Positions 36,331 through 46,207 of a DNA stretch of 64,000 bases are shown one piece after another. The notes under the pieces were generated by a model that worked only from the letters and a program-made list of their open reading frames with translations, did not search any database and was not told the DNA's origin. Origin of the DNA: Bordetella pseudohinzii (GTDB lineage: Bacteria; Pseudomonadota; Gammaproteobacteria; Burkholderiales; Burkholderiaceae_B); assembly GCF_000657795.2 (NCBI RefSeq), contig NZ_JHEP02000003.1, forward strand, positions 186,001 to 250,000, written 5' to 3'. The stretch's first letter is position 1. The number at the start of each line of letters is the position of its first letter. The position numbers and the translations under genes were made by a program.

Positions 36331-39300
36331 TCACCATGTGTACTTCACGCCGATCCGGCCGGCATATTGATGGTAGTCCTGCGCGCCCCAGCTGCCGGAC
36401 ACGTTGACCCATCCGGTCCAGCCTTTTGTGAAGTCGGCATGGGCGCCCAGCTTCAGTTCGTACCGGTCCTTGGGATACAGGTTCCCAACGGGCAGCTGAT
36501 TGAATGACACGGAGCTGTCGACACGGGTGTGCCACCAGTTCACGGTTGCAAAGGGTTGGAGCTTGCGGTTGTTGCCAAGGTCCAGCGTGGTGTAGGTGCG
36601 CGCCCCAAGCCGGGTGATGGTGCCATTGGCGTCGGCGCGGTTCACGCGGGTGCCGTTCTGTTCGGTGATGCTGTCGGTGTCGCTGTCGACATAGATGATC
36701 TGGGCCTGGGGCTCCAGCATCCAGTTCTCCCTCAGCTTGAATGCGTAGCCCGCCTCCGCGGACACCGCCCAAGCCTGGGAGTCGTAGTCGACGCGGGGCA
36801 GCCCGCTTCCTTGCACCCGGTTGTTGAACCAGCCGTACTGGAACCATGTGTCCACGTAGGCGCCCAGCTTGGTGTCGTCGTTCTGGAACCATGTGCCGTA
36901 TAGGCCTGCGCTGTACCCGTTGACGCGGCCCTTGGCTTTATAGGGATTGCCGTCGGCGCGGGCATTGCTGTCGGCGGTGCCGTAACCCAGCATGGCGCCC
37001 AGGTGCAGGCGATCGGTCTCTGAAAAGAGCTTCCATTGCGCCAGGTCTCCGCCGCCATGCAAGAGGAAGAGATTGGTGCTGACGTCAAAGTTCCCATCGC
37101 GGCTGTGGCTGCCTTCCCAGTTGCCGACCGCGCGCAGCCAGAGCGCCCGGCGCTTGCTGTCGTCGTCCGCGAATTGTTGCGACTCGATGAACTGGGGTTC
37201 TCCCAGCCGGTCGTGCATGCTGTGCGCGAACATCTGCCCGGCCAGGCGCTGGTTGGCCAGGTAGGCCGCGACTTCCGGCCGGTACAGCGGCTCGGGATCG
37301 GGGGCAGGCCCCGGCGGCTCCGGCCTTTTTTCCGACCGCAAGTACCAGCTCTGATCGTCGGGTGCCGCGGCGGATCCCCGGTGAAGCTGATATTCGTAGG
37401 GGCCGGCCACAACCCGTCCGGACAGGGAAAATGCGGAGGCTTGGGTCGTGGCTCCGTTGATGGTGTCGACGACCTTGATGCCGGATGCCGTGGTCAAGGC
37501 TCCCGGACCTCCGGCATTGGCGATGCGCAAGGCCGTGCTGCCGGTCGCGGCTCCGCCGTCGACGACCAGCCGGTCCGAGGGCGAACTGTCATCCCCGAGA
37601 TAGGTGTTCAAGCCGATCAGGCCGCCAGAACCGGAGTAGTTGTTGACGGTCAGGGTCTTGAACGCGCCTGAGGCGGGCGGCGTGAACAGGATCTGGCTCG
37701 CGTTATTGGCCAGGGTGCCGAGGTTGGAGCTTCCGGTCATATTCCATACCGAACCATTGTTCAGCGAGACGGTGGACGTAGCTCCGGCCTCGGTCAGGGC
37801 CGAGCCGTTGAGCGTGGAGCCCGAGGCGTTGATCGTGGCGACACTACCGGGGCCGGCCGCCGGCGCGGCCGCGCCGCCCGGCAGGATGGCCACGCTCATG
37901 CCTGACAGGTCTGGCGAGTTGCTGCCTGAAGCGGTGATCGCATCGGGCGCCGTCAGAGGATCGGCGACAAGCGCCGATGGCGCGATCACATGCAGCCAGC
38001 GGGGGGCTCCCGTGACCTGCGTGCCCGTCAAAGTGACTTGCCCCGTGCCGCCATTGACGGCGATGGCGTCGGATTGGGCGCTGTTCAGCGTGCTGTTCGT
38101 CAAGGTGGCGCTAGCCGTCATGCCGGCCAGGCTGTCCAGCCCCAGGCCAACCGCCGAGACGCCGCTCGCCTGCAAGCTGGCATTGGCCACGGTCAAGGCG
38201 CCGTTGGTGACGCGCGCGGCGAACGCGCTCTCGCCGGAAGTGCTGACCGATGTGCCATCGATAGACATCGTCGCCTTCGCGCCGGAGACGTATAGGCCAT
38301 GCGAGCTCTTTCCTTGCGTTTGAACCGAACCGCCGCTCAGGCTCAGCGTCACGATGTCGGTGGGCGTTGTTCCCCAAGCCGTCGCCCCGGGGGCGCGATC
38401 GTTCGTGGATATGGCGGTGACGTTGACGCCGGTCACGCGGGAGTTCGCGCCATAACTGAGCAGGTTATAGCCGGAGAGACCGCGCGTGGTCACTTGCGAA
38501 TTCTGCAGTGTGACGGTCGAACCGGCCATCGCATAGACGCCATAGGCCGATTGTCCGGACGCGGTCACGGCCACGTTCGATGCGCTGATCGTGCCGTTGT
38601 TCGCGAACAGGCCGTTGCCACTGGGGCCCGCCGTGGTGATGATGGTGCCGGTCAGCGTGGCGTCCGAGCCGAGGGCGCTTACCCCATAGGCCACATCGCC
38701 GGCCGTGGTGATCGTGCCGCCCGTGATCAATAGCTGGCCGCGCACGCTATTCATGGTGTTGGATAGCGCCCCATAGGCGCCATAGATGCTGGAGCCAACT
38801 CGATACGCCGCGCCGCGTGTCTCGATGACGACGCCATCGAGCGTCACCTGGCTCCCGAAAGCGTACGCGCCCGTTCCGCCCTGGCCTTCCGTGAGGATGT
38901 TGGCCCGGGTCAGGGAGATGCTGCTGTTGTGACTGGCGACGGCGCCGTAGGAACCCACCGGCAGGCCCGCCACGGTGCCATAACCTCCGGTGGTATGGAT
39001 GCTCAGCCCACCGGCCGCTGTCGCGCTTACCCCCGTGTTGCGCGTCCACAAAGCGGCCGCCGCATCGCCCGTGGTCTTGAGGGACGTGGCGCCGTTGCGG
39101 AGAACGATCGTTCCGCCCGTGGCGTAGATGCTGAAAGCGTTGAAGCTGCTTGCGGACAGCGACACCGGGCCGGGGGTCGGGCCCGCCGAGGGATCGATGA
39201 TCAAGGTGCCGCCCGTGACCGAAGACGCCGTTCCGGGGGGGGTGATCGTCGTGTTGCCCACCACGGTGGTGGTTCCGCTGCTGACGTTGGCCGGCACGGT

Positions 39301-39438
39301 CAGGTTGCCAGGGCCGACGGTCTGGGCGGAAACATGGCTTGCCGCGGGCAGGAGCATGCCCGCGGCCAACAGGGGAGATATGCCGCGCAGCGCCGGACGC
39401 CGCGGACCTGATGATTCCGATACCAACCCGTGTTTCAT
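36331..39438 (-). CDS. Type Va autotransporter with pertactin-like passenger
   Basis: A 1035-residue outer-membrane autotransporter. After a signal peptide (cleavage near VSA-QT, about residue 38) a Ser/Thr/Gly/Asn-rich passenger forms a predicted beta-helix (many short G-x-hydrophobic repeats to about 700). A Pro-rich linker (RPEPPGPAPDPEP, near 709) leads to a roughly 300-residue beta-barrel domain ending in the terminal aromatic pattern VKYTW. The late passenger resembles the pertactin-like domain. The start at 39438 has GGGAG upstream. The coding strand carries an uninterrupted C8 at 39235-39242 (codons near 66-68), a possible slippage site for phase variation. Adhesin function is likely but not shown. 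Confidence 0.92.
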   Translation of the reverse strand: MKHGLVSESSGPRRPALRGISPLLAAGMLLPAASHVSAQTVGPGNLTVPANVSSGTTTVVGNTTITPPGTASSVTGGTLIIDPSAGPTPGPVSLSASSFNAFSIYATGGTIVLRNGATSLKTTGDAAAALWTRNTGVSATAAGGLSIHTTGGYGTVAGLPVGSYGAVASHNSSISLTRANILTEGQGGTGAYAFGSQVTLDGVVIETRGAAYRVGSSIYGAYGALSNTMNSVRGQLLITGGTITTAGDVAYGVSALGSDATLTGTIITTAGPSGNGLFANNGTISASNVAVTASGQSAYGVYAMAGSTVTLQNSQVTTRGLSGYNLLSYGANSRVTGVNVTAISTNDRAPGATAWGTTPTDIVTLSLSGGSVQTQGKSSHGLYVSGAKATMSIDGTSVSTSGESAFAARVTNGALTVANASLQASGVSAVGLGLDSLAGMTASATLTNSTLNSAQSDAIAVNGGTGQVTLTGTQVTGAPRWLHVIAPSALVADPLTAPDAITASGSNSPDLSGMSVAILPGGAAAPAAGPGSVATINASGSTLNGSALTEAGATSTVSLNNGSVWNMTGSSNLGTLANNASQILFTPPASGAFKTLTVNNYSGSGGLIGLNTYLGDDSSPSDRLVVDGGAATGSTALRIANAGGPGALTTASGIKVVDTINGATTQASAFSLSGRVVAGPYEYQLHRGSAAAPDDQSWYLRSEKRPEPPGPAPDPEPLYRPEVAAYLANQRLAGQMFAHSMHDRLGEPQFIESQQFADDDSKRRALWLRAVGNWEGSHSRDGNFDVSTNLFLLHGGGDLAQWKLFSETDRLHLGAMLGYGTADSNARADGNPYKAKGRVNGYSAGLYGTWFQNDDTKLGAYVDTWFQYGWFNNRVQGSGLPRVDYDSQAWAVSAEAGYAFKLRENWMLEPQAQIIYVDSDTDSITEQNGTRVNRADANGTITRLGARTYTTLDLGNNRKLQPFATVNWWHTRVDSSVSFNQLPVGNLYPKDRYELKLGAHADFTKGWTGWVNVSGSWGAQDYHQYAGRIGVKYTW

Positions 39439-39882
39439 AAGAATTCTCCCGAATGCCGCGAGAGGAAGCGCACACGCTCGACATTGATGAAACAGGCAAT
39501 ATCGCTGATTTGGCAAAAATCCTAGCATGGGCGCCGGATTCCGGCGTCCAGCCGGGACCATCGCTGTTGGCCCGAAGCGACGCGCGCGGACGGACCCGAC
39601 GCCGCAAGCCGGAAAGCCACAACGATTGTTGATCAGGCCCCTATCGAGGCGGCGGCCATCGCGCCATAACTTTTCGCGCCCGCGGGTGGGCCGAAATTTC
39701 ATCTGAGGGCGGCGGCGCTGCGCCGCTCAGGGAAAGCCCTCAACTTCGGCCCGCCATGGCGCATTGATAAATACTTAGGTCTCTAATATTATTTTTCGCA
39801 CACGTTCTGGCCTGGCGCGATCGCAAGCCTGTTGCGCCGTCACGGCGGTTCGGGAGCGTGAATTAAAAAAACGGAGACAACC
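39439..39882. other. Intergenic region between autotransporter and Bug receptor genes
   Basis: 444 bp holding the divergent promoters. The left part (39439-39760) has no ORF or repeat that I can support. The right part carries the operator-bearing promoter of the Bug gene at 39764-39792 and an AT-rich leader with a GGAG ribosome site just before 39883. Confidence 0.6.
39764..39792 (+). promoter_or_regulatory. Promoter with MarR-type operator upstream of the Bug receptor gene
   Basis: TTGATA (39764-39769), a 17-base spacer and TATTAT (39787-39792) form a good sigma-70 promoter. The palindrome TTAG-GTCT-CTAA (39775-39786) fills the spacer, so a bound repressor would block RNA polymerase. The same TTAG-N4-CTAA word occurs upstream of the Rieske and TauE genes. 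Confidence 0.8.
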
Positions 39883-40902
39883 ATGTTCGAGATTCCCGCC
39901 GGCGCGCGCCGCGCCTGTGTTCACGCCGCTTTTGCATCCGGACTCCTGACGGCCGCGATGGGCCTGGTCTTGCCGCAGGCCGCCGAGGCGTCGGAGGACG
40001 CATCGGCATTTCCCTCCCATGCGATCCGCTTCATTGTTCCCTATGCCGCCGGAGGGCTGCCGGATACGGTCGCGCGCGTCGTCGCGCAGCGCTTGACGCT
40101 CTCGTTGGGCCAGCCGGTCGTGGTGGAGAACAAGCCGGGCGCCAATGGCGTGGTGGCCGCCCAGGCGCTCACTGGCAGCGCGCGGGACGGCTACACCTAT
40201 CTGGTCACCGATGGATCGATGATGTCGATCAACCCGTCGCTGTACAAGGACCTCTCCTATGAACCGAAGCGGGATTTTGTTCCGGTCTCCTTGATCGCGA
40301 CTTCGCCGCTGTTCCTGGCCACGAGCGCGCAGACGAAGATCAATTCCCTGCCCGAGTTTGTCGAACGCGCCAAGGCGAAGTCCGCGGCGATCAACTATGG
40401 CTCTTCCGGCGTGGGCAGCTCCCATCATCTGACGATGGAAGCCCTGAATGTGGCGCTGGGGACCAAGATGACCCATGTGCCCTTCCGGGGTTCGGGACAG
40501 TCCGTGCCGGCCATGGTCGGCAACCAGGTGGATGTGGTGTTCGCGGCGCTGCCCTCGCTGTCCGGCTTCGCGGACAAGGGCCAGGTCAAGATCCTTGCCA
40601 CGAATGCCGGCAAGCGGTCGTCGCTGGCGCCCGAGATCCCCGCCATCGCGGAGATTGTCCCGGGATTCGATTTTGCCGTCACGGTGGGCGCGCTGGCCGC
40701 GACCGGCGTGCCGGACTACGCGGTGCAAAAGCTGTCGCGCGAGCTGGCCAAGGCAGTCCAGGATCCTGCCGTCGTGAAGCAGTTCAACACCTTGGGCATC
40801 GAGCCTATCGGCGGCGGCTCTGCCGATTACGCGCGGGCCATCGACGCCGAAACCCAGCGTTACCAGAGCGCGATCAAGGCCGCCGCCATCAAGGCGGACT
40901 AG
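39883..40902 (+). CDS. Bug-family (tripartite tricarboxylate) periplasmic receptor
   Basis: A 339-residue periplasmic binding protein with a signal peptide (cleavage near AEA-SE, about residue 36). It shows the Bug signature IRFIVPYAAGGLPDTVARVVAQ, the VENKPGANGVVAAQAL loop, and MTHVPFRGSGQSVPAMVGNQVDVVF. Bug proteins bind carboxylates, including aromatic ones. No TctA/TctB membrane genes are nearby, as is common for Bordetella Bug genes. It shares its operator with the phthalate oxygenase operon, so a phthalate-like ligand is likely. Confidence 0.9.
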   Translation: MFEIPAGARRACVHAAFASGLLTAAMGLVLPQAAEASEDASAFPSHAIRFIVPYAAGGLPDTVARVVAQRLTLSLGQPVVVENKPGANGVVAAQALTGSARDGYTYLVTDGSMMSINPSLYKDLSYEPKRDFVPVSLIATSPLFLATSAQTKINSLPEFVERAKAKSAAINYGSSGVGSSHHLTMEALNVALGTKMTHVPFRGSGQSVPAMVGNQVDVVFAALPSLSGFADKGQVKILATNAGKRSSLAPEIPAIAEIVPGFDFAVTVGALAATGVPDYAVQKLSRELAKAVQDPAVVKQFNTLGIEPIGGGSADYARAIDAETQRYQSAIKAAAIKAD

Positions 40903-40934
40903 ACGGGGCGCGCGCGCCTTGCCGGTCCGATGCA

Positions 40935-40964
40935 TTGCGAAAATACTTAGATATCTAATATAAT
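40935..40964 (+). promoter_or_regulatory. Promoter with MarR-type operator upstream of the Rieske oxygenase operon
   Basis: TTGCGA (40935-40940), an 18-base spacer, and consensus TATAAT (40959-40964). The perfect palindrome TTAGATATCTAA (40947-40958) occupies the spacer. Flanks AATACTTAG and CTAATAT are shared with the Bug promoter site. Confidence 0.85.
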
Positions 40965-41015
40965 TTTAAAAAAAGCAGGCCGCGGGCGCGGCGGATGTGG
41001 AGTCGAGGAGTAACT

Positions 41016-42335
41016 ATGTTGACGAAGGAAGAAAACGAGCTGCTTTGCCGTGTCGAGGGCGACGCGGCCATGGGCCGGCTCATGCGGCGGCACTGGGTGC
41101 CGGTCTGCCTGACCGAGGAGGTCAGCGAGCCCGACGGCGATCCCGTCCATGCCCGCATTCTTGGCGAAGACCTGGTGGTGTTCCGCGACACGGAAGGCCG
41201 CGTTGGCGTGATGGACGAGTACTGCCCGCATCGGCGCGTCTCGCTTGTCTACGGACGCAATGAAGACTGTGGCCTGCGCTGCCTCTACCATGGCTGGAAG
41301 ATGGACGTCGAGGGCACGGTGATCGAAATGGTCTCCGAGCCCGCCGCCAGCAACATGGCGGAAAGGGTCAAGCACAAGGCCTACAAAGTCCAGGAATGGG
41401 GCGGGATGGTGTGGGCCTTCATGGGCCCGCAGGACGAGGTGCCCGAGTTTGTTCCTCCGTCCTGGGCGCCCGAGCGCGACACCAAGGTCAGCATCGCCAA
41501 GGTGCTGGTGCCGTGCAACTGGGCGCAGATTCTTGAGGGCGCCATCGATTCGGCCCATAGCTCAAGCCTGCATTCCTCCGATTTCGTGCCGGCTCGCGTG
41601 GGCGGCGCCGAGGCGACCGACAAGAACTGGCTGCGTCCGTCCACCGACAAGGCGCCGCGCATGCAGGTGCACCGCACGTCCTATGGCTTTCGCTATGCGG
41701 CGATCCGGCGGCCCATCACGAATGCCGCGCAGAACGACTACATCCGCTCCACGGTCTTCGTCGCGCCGGGCACCGTCCTCATTCCGCCCAATAATCTGTA
41801 CAACGTCGCCAACGTCAATGTGCCCATGGACGACACCAACACGGTGTTCTACTTCATCGCATGGGGCGCGAGGGAAACGACGCCGGATACGGAGACCTGG
41901 CGAAAATTCCTGGGCGCCAGCGTGGGCCGAGACCTGGACGAACGCTACCGGCCGCTGCGCAACATGGAGAACCGGTTCTGGCAGGACCGCCAGGCCATGA
42001 AGGCGGGCAACTTTACCGGCATCAAGGGCTTTCCCAATCAGGATATCGCCATGTGGGTGACCATGGGGCCGATCGCCAATCGCTCCGATGACCGTCTCGG
42101 GGCCAGCGATCTGGCCATCGTGGAATTCCGCCGCCAGATGCTGGAGGCCGTCCAGGCATTCGCCCAAGGCGCGCCGGCCATCGGGACCGCTGGGCAGCGC
42201 ATCCCGTCTTCTGTCTGCGCCTTCCAGGCCATCGTGCCGAAGAGCGTCGATTGGCGGGAGTTCCAGTCCGCGCCGGTCGGCCGGGAGCCCGGCGCCGACC
42301 CCGAACTCGAAACCAATTACCAAACCACCGCCTGA
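41016..42335 (+). CDS. ophA2: Rieske non-heme iron oxygenase, phthalate 4,5-dioxygenase oxygenase component
   Basis: A 439-residue ring-hydroxylating oxygenase. The Rieske centre is C-P-H (DEYCPHRR) and C-x2-H (RCLYHGW), 16-18 residues apart. The mononuclear iron site is DSAHSSSLH (D-x2-H-x4-H, near 184-192), with a distal Asp. Sequence style (MLTKEENELLCRVEGD; MGRLMRRHWVPVCL; FRDTEGRVGVMDEYC) is that of the phthalate dioxygenase/LigXa subgroup, which has no small subunit. It would form the 4,5-cis-dihydrodiol from phthalate; the neighbouring decarboxylase and dehydrogenase support that over demethylation. ATG 41016 follows GAGGAG. Confidence 0.85.
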   Translation: MLTKEENELLCRVEGDAAMGRLMRRHWVPVCLTEEVSEPDGDPVHARILGEDLVVFRDTEGRVGVMDEYCPHRRVSLVYGRNEDCGLRCLYHGWKMDVEGTVIEMVSEPAASNMAERVKHKAYKVQEWGGMVWAFMGPQDEVPEFVPPSWAPERDTKVSIAKVLVPCNWAQILEGAIDSAHSSSLHSSDFVPARVGGAEATDKNWLRPSTDKAPRMQVHRTSYGFRYAAIRRPITNAAQNDYIRSTVFVAPGTVLIPPNNLYNVANVNVPMDDTNTVFYFIAWGARETTPDTETWRKFLGASVGRDLDERYRPLRNMENRFWQDRQAMKAGNFTGIKGFPNQDIAMWVTMGPIANRSDDRLGASDLAIVEFRRQMLEAVQAFAQGAPAIGTAGQRIPSSVCAFQAIVPKSVDWREFQSAPVGREPGADPELETNYQTTA

Positions 42336-42350
42336 GCGCCGGAGACTGTC

Positions 42351-43340
42351 ATGGCCAAGCTGAAACTCTCTATCGCCATGGGCGATTACGACCGCAACCG
42401 GGCGCTGTATGACGGCGCCGTGCAGATCGACGGCGTCGATCCGGCCTTCATGCTGCTCAGTCCCGAGGAAATGTTTTTCCGCGCCTTCCGCTTCCAGGAC
42501 TTCGATGTCAGCGAGCTGTCGTTCTCCAGCTATCTAGTGAAACATTCGCGGGGCGAGTGCCCCTACGTCGCGATCCCGGTGTTTCTGTCGCGCGCGTTCC
42601 GGCATACCTCGATCTATGTGCGCAAGGACAGGATCAAGTCGCCCGAAGACCTCCGGGGCAAGCGCATCGGCATTCCGGAGTACCAGCTGACGGCCAATGT
42701 CTGGGCGCGCGCGCTGCTGCAGGACGATTATGGCGTCAAGCCTGGCGACGTCACCTGGGTGCGCGGCGGGATAGACCAGCCGGGGCGTCCCGAGAAGATC
42801 AAGCTGCAGCTGCCTCCGGACGTCAACATGGTTGACGCGCCGGCCGACACCACGATCTCCGAGATGCTGCATCGCGGCGAGATCGACGGCTTCATGGCGC
42901 CGCGCGCCCCATCGGGCGAGGCCCGCCTGAACCCCAACGTGGGCTGGCTCTTCGACGATCCCACGGCCGTGGCCAAGGACTACTACCGGCGCACCGGCAT
43001 TTTCCCGATCATGCATGTGGTGGGCATCAGGAAGACGCTTGCCGAGCAACAGCCCTGGCTTCCGGGCGCCTTGCTCAAGGCATTCGAGCTATCCAAGGCC
43101 GCGGCGCTCGCGAAACTGGCCGATACCTCGGCCACCAAGGTGACGCTGCCTTTTGTCGAAGAACAGCTCAAGGCGGCCCGCGAGACGATGGGAGAGGATT
43201 ATTGGTCGTATGGCGTGCCGGGCAGCCTCGCGACGCTGGAGGCCTTTACCCGCCATCACCACGCCCAGGGGCTGTCGGCGCGGCATGTCCCCGTGGAAGA
43301 ACTGTTCCACCCCAGCAGCTACGAAACCTACAAGATCTGA
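42351..43340 (+). CDS. ophC: 4,5-dihydroxyphthalate decarboxylase
   Basis: A 329-residue cytosolic protein with a periplasmic-binding-protein-like fold but no signal peptide, as in the Pht5/OphC family. Recognisable features are the N-terminal KLSIAMGDYDRNRALYDG, SPEEMFFRAFRFQDFDVSELSFSSYL (typical opening), VFLSRAFRHTSIYVR, and GIPEYQLTANVWARALLQDDYG. It would convert 4,5-dihydroxyphthalate to protocatechuate. It lies 15 bp after the oxygenase gene. Confidence 0.87.
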   Translation: MAKLKLSIAMGDYDRNRALYDGAVQIDGVDPAFMLLSPEEMFFRAFRFQDFDVSELSFSSYLVKHSRGECPYVAIPVFLSRAFRHTSIYVRKDRIKSPEDLRGKRIGIPEYQLTANVWARALLQDDYGVKPGDVTWVRGGIDQPGRPEKIKLQLPPDVNMVDAPADTTISEMLHRGEIDGFMAPRAPSGEARLNPNVGWLFDDPTAVAKDYYRRTGIFPIMHVVGIRKTLAEQQPWLPGALLKAFELSKAAALAKLADTSATKVTLPFVEEQLKAARETMGEDYWSYGVPGSLATLEAFTRHHHAQGLSARHVPVEELFHPSSYETYKI

Positions 43341-43377
43341 GCCGTATCGGCGGCCGCCGAATTTGCTGGAGACAGTC

Positions 43378-44349
43378 ATGAATCAGTCCGCTCACGAGGC
43401 TGGCGAGATGATGCCGCTGCGCATCGTGAAGATCGCCGATGCGGCCGAAGGGATTCGTTCCTTCGAGCTGGCGCGCGATGATGGCGCGCCGCTGCCCGGG
43501 TTCACGGCGGGCTCGCACATCCGGGTCCGGGTGCCCAATGGCGAGCTGCGCAAGTATTCCTTGTGCAATGACCCGGCCGAGCGCGGCCGCTACGTCATCG
43601 CCGTCAAGCGGGACGCGCAGGGGCGCGGGGGCTCGATCAGCCTGGTCGATCAGGCGCGGGAAGGCGATGTGCTGCCCACCTCGGCGCCGGACAACGCATT
43701 CGCGCTGGTGGACAATCCCGGCAGCCTGACCTTCATTGCCGGCGGCATCGGCATCACGCCGATACTGTCCATGATCCGCTCTTTCGGCGAATTGCCGCCC
43801 GCGCCCTGGAAGCTCTATTACCTGAGCCAGGCCGCGCAGACCACGGCCTTTCTGGACGAGTTGAGCGCGCCGGAACTCAAGGGCCATGTGAAGATCCATC
43901 ACGACCAGGGCCAGGCCGACAAGGCTTTTGATCTCTGGCCCGTGCTGGAGAAGCCCAATCGCGGTCATGTCTATTGCTGCGGGCCCAGGGGGCTGATGGA
44001 AGCGGTGCGCGATATGTCGGGACATTGGTCGCCGGGCCGCATCCACTTCGAGAGCTTTCTCGAGGGCGGCGGCAAGCGGCCCGATGACCGTCCGTTCAGC
44101 GTCGAGCTGGCGAGCTCGGGACAGACGCTGGAGGTGCCGGTCGGCAGGTCCATTCTCTCGGTATTGCGCGAGGCCGGCGTGCGCGTCGCCTTCTCCTGCG
44201 AGAGCGGCACCTGCGGCTCATGCCGCACCGGCATGCTGGCCGGCAGCGCCGATCATCGCGATATGGTGCTGTTGCCCGAGGAACAGGCCTCCCAGATCAT
44301 GGTCTGTGTGTCGCGCGCGAGCTGCGACAAGCTGGTCCTGGATCTTTAG
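43378..44349 (+). CDS. ophA1: Phthalate dioxygenase reductase-type FMN/2Fe-2S protein
   Basis: A 323-residue class IA oxygenase reductase. An FMN-binding barrel ([19 protein letters not shown]), a nucleotide domain ([30 protein letters not shown]) and a C-terminal plant-type ferredoxin with C-x4-C-x2-C ([13 protein letters not shown]) and a late Cys (VCVSRAS) are in the order of phthalate dioxygenase reductase. It moves electrons from NADH to the Rieske centre. The start 43378 is the first ATG of the family N-terminus; the frame upstream overlaps ophC. Confidence 0.9.
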   Translation: MNQSAHEAGEMMPLRIVKIADAAEGIRSFELARDDGAPLPGFTAGSHIRVRVPNGELRKYSLCNDPAERGRYVIAVKRDAQGRGGSISLVDQAREGDVLPTSAPDNAFALVDNPGSLTFIAGGIGITPILSMIRSFGELPPAPWKLYYLSQAAQTTAFLDELSAPELKGHVKIHHDQGQADKAFDLWPVLEKPNRGHVYCCGPRGLMEAVRDMSGHWSPGRIHFESFLEGGGKRPDDRPFSVELASSGQTLEVPVGRSILSVLREAGVRVAFSCESGTCGSCRTGMLAGSADHRDMVLLPEEQASQIMVCVSRASCDKLVLDL

Positions 44350-44350
44350 C

Positions 44351-45562
44351 ATGCCGGACGCCGCCATGACACCTCGCTTGCTGCGCCTGGGCATCGTGGG
44401 GCTGGGCCGCGCCTTCACGCTGATGCTGCCGACCTTTCTGAGCGACCCGCGCATCAAGCTGGCCGGCGCCTGTGATCCGCGCGCCGAGGCCCGGCGGCGC
44501 TTTGCCGCCGATTTTTCCTGCCCGGTTCACGACAGCGTGGAAGCCCTGGCGGCGGATCCGGACGTCCAGGCGGTTTATATTGCCAGCCCGCATCAGTTCC
44601 ATGCCGAGCATACGCGCATCGCCGCCTCGCATGGCAAGCATGTGCTGGTGGAAAAGCCGATGGCGTTAAGCCTCGGCGAATGCGACGCGATGATCGACGC
44701 CTGCCGCGCCGCGGGGGTGCATCTCGTGATAGGGCATTGCCATAGCTTCGACACCCCCTATCTTGAAACGCGCCGCCTGATCGAATCCGGCGAATACGGC
44801 GCGGTGAAGATGATTCATGCGCTGAATTACACCGATTACCTCTATCGGCCCCGGCGGCCCGAGGAGCTTGCCACCGAGGCCGGCGGCGGGGCCGTCTTCA
44901 GCCAGGCCGCGCACCAGGTCGACATTGTGCGCCTGCTGGCGGGCCGGCGCGCGCGTAGTCTGCGCAGCGCCTTGGGCAACTGGGATCCGGCGCGCCCGAC
45001 AGAAGGGGCGTATAGCGCCCTCCTGTGGTTCGACGGCGGCGCCTACGCCTCCTTGAACTACAACGGCTACGGTCATTTCGACTCCGATGAGTGGATGGAC
45101 TGGATAGGCGAGATGGGCGCCGCCAAGCATCCGGACGACTATGGGCAGGCCAGGCGCAAGCTGGCCACGGTGTCCGCTCGCCAGGAGGCCGAGCTCAAGG
45201 CCGCGGGCGCCTACGGCGGCAAGGCCTATGTGGCCGGGCCGGCCGGCCGCGGCGCGCGCGCGCCCGATCTGGCCCACCAGCATTTCGGGTCCATCCTGGT
45301 GTCCTGCGAGGGGGCCGATCTGCGGCCGACCAGCCACGGCATCCATGTCTATGGGGACCAGGCGCGGCGCTTTTTGCCCCTGCGCCCGCCCGCCGCGCCG
45401 CGGCTGGAGGTCATCGACGAGCTGCACGACGCGGTCTACCTCGGCAAGCCCTGCCTGCATGATGGCAGCTGGGCCAAGGGAACCCTGGAGATCTGTCTGG
45501 CCATGCTGGCGTCGAGCCGCGGCGGCCGCGACATCGGTCTTGTACACCAGGCCGGGGCATAG
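44351..45562 (+). CDS. ophB: Gfo/Idh/MocA oxidoreductase, probable phthalate 4,5-cis-dihydrodiol dehydrogenase
   Basis: A 403-residue NAD-dependent dehydrogenase. The Rossmann motif is [10 protein letters not shown] near the start, the family lysine is in [18 protein letters not shown], and the C-terminal domain has [21 protein letters not shown]. Pht4/OphB enzymes belong to this superfamily and aromatise the dihydrodiol to 4,5-dihydroxyphthalate. It starts one base after the reductase stop (ATG 44351; ATG 44366 also possible). The assignment is mostly from context plus family. Confidence 0.82.
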   Translation: MPDAAMTPRLLRLGIVGLGRAFTLMLPTFLSDPRIKLAGACDPRAEARRRFAADFSCPVHDSVEALAADPDVQAVYIASPHQFHAEHTRIAASHGKHVLVEKPMALSLGECDAMIDACRAAGVHLVIGHCHSFDTPYLETRRLIESGEYGAVKMIHALNYTDYLYRPRRPEELATEAGGGAVFSQAAHQVDIVRLLAGRRARSLRSALGNWDPARPTEGAYSALLWFDGGAYASLNYNGYGHFDSDEWMDWIGEMGAAKHPDDYGQARRKLATVSARQEAELKAAGAYGGKAYVAGPAGRGARAPDLAHQHFGSILVSCEGADLRPTSHGIHVYGDQARRFLPLRPPAAPRLEVIDELHDAVYLGKPCLHDGSWAKGTLEICLAMLASSRGGRDIGLVHQAGA

Positions 45563-45636
45563 CGCCGGCCGGCGGCATGCCAGGGACTTTGAGGTATATT
45601 TTCGAACAGCCAAGCTGCCCCCTGCCGACGCCGCGT

Positions 45637-46182
45637 ATGACATCCAAAGAGACCCAGACCGTACTCAAGCACTGGCGTGAAGCGGTTCCCGACGACCGCC
45701 TTGCCCACCTGATCAAGGACGCCACCCGCGCCTTGGTGCGAGGGCTCCAGGCACGGCTGGCCGAGCACAATGTTTCTTTCGGCCATTGGGCATTCCTGCG
45801 CATCCTGTGGGAGCAGGATGGCCTGACGCAGCGCGAACTCAGCGAAAGCGCCGGCGTCATGGAGCCGACGACCTATTCGGCCATGAAGGCCATGGAGTCG
45901 CTGGGATATATCGAGCGCAAGCATCTGCCGGGCAATAACAAGAATGTCCACGTCTTCCTGACCCGCAATGGCCGCGCCCTGAAGAAAAAGCTGGTCCCCC
46001 TGGCCGAAGAGATCAACGCGATCGGCACGCGCGGCCTGAGCGGCGCCGAGATCAAGACGGCCCGCAAGGTGCTCTTGACCATCATCACCAATATGGCCGA
46101 TGACGAGGCCGCGCTGGAAAATGCCGAACGCCGGGTGCCCTCGACCCGCGAACTGTCGCGCCGGATCAGCGAGACGGCCTGA
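45637..46182 (+). CDS. MarR family regulator of the phthalate island
   Basis: A 181-residue MarR protein: dimer helices at both ends and a winged helix (LTQRELSESAGVMEPTTYSAMKAMESLGYIERKHLPGNNKN in parts, with the wing Arg-Lys region). It lies 74 bp after ophB and 100 bp before the TauE gene, and the three TTAG-N4-CTAA sites flank its neighbours, so it is the best candidate to bind them; the inducer may be phthalate or a pathway intermediate. No such site precedes its own start. A start at 45577 would add 20 residues; neither start has a strong ribosome site. Confidence 0.88.
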   Translation: MTSKETQTVLKHWREAVPDDRLAHLIKDATRALVRGLQARLAEHNVSFGHWAFLRILWEQDGLTQRELSESAGVMEPTTYSAMKAMESLGYIERKHLPGNNKNVHVFLTRNGRALKKKLVPLAEEINAIGTRGLSGAEIKTARKVLLTIITNMADDEAALENAERRVPSTRELSRRISETA

Positions 46183-46207
46183 CCTCGCCGACCGTCCATG
46201 ATGCTGA

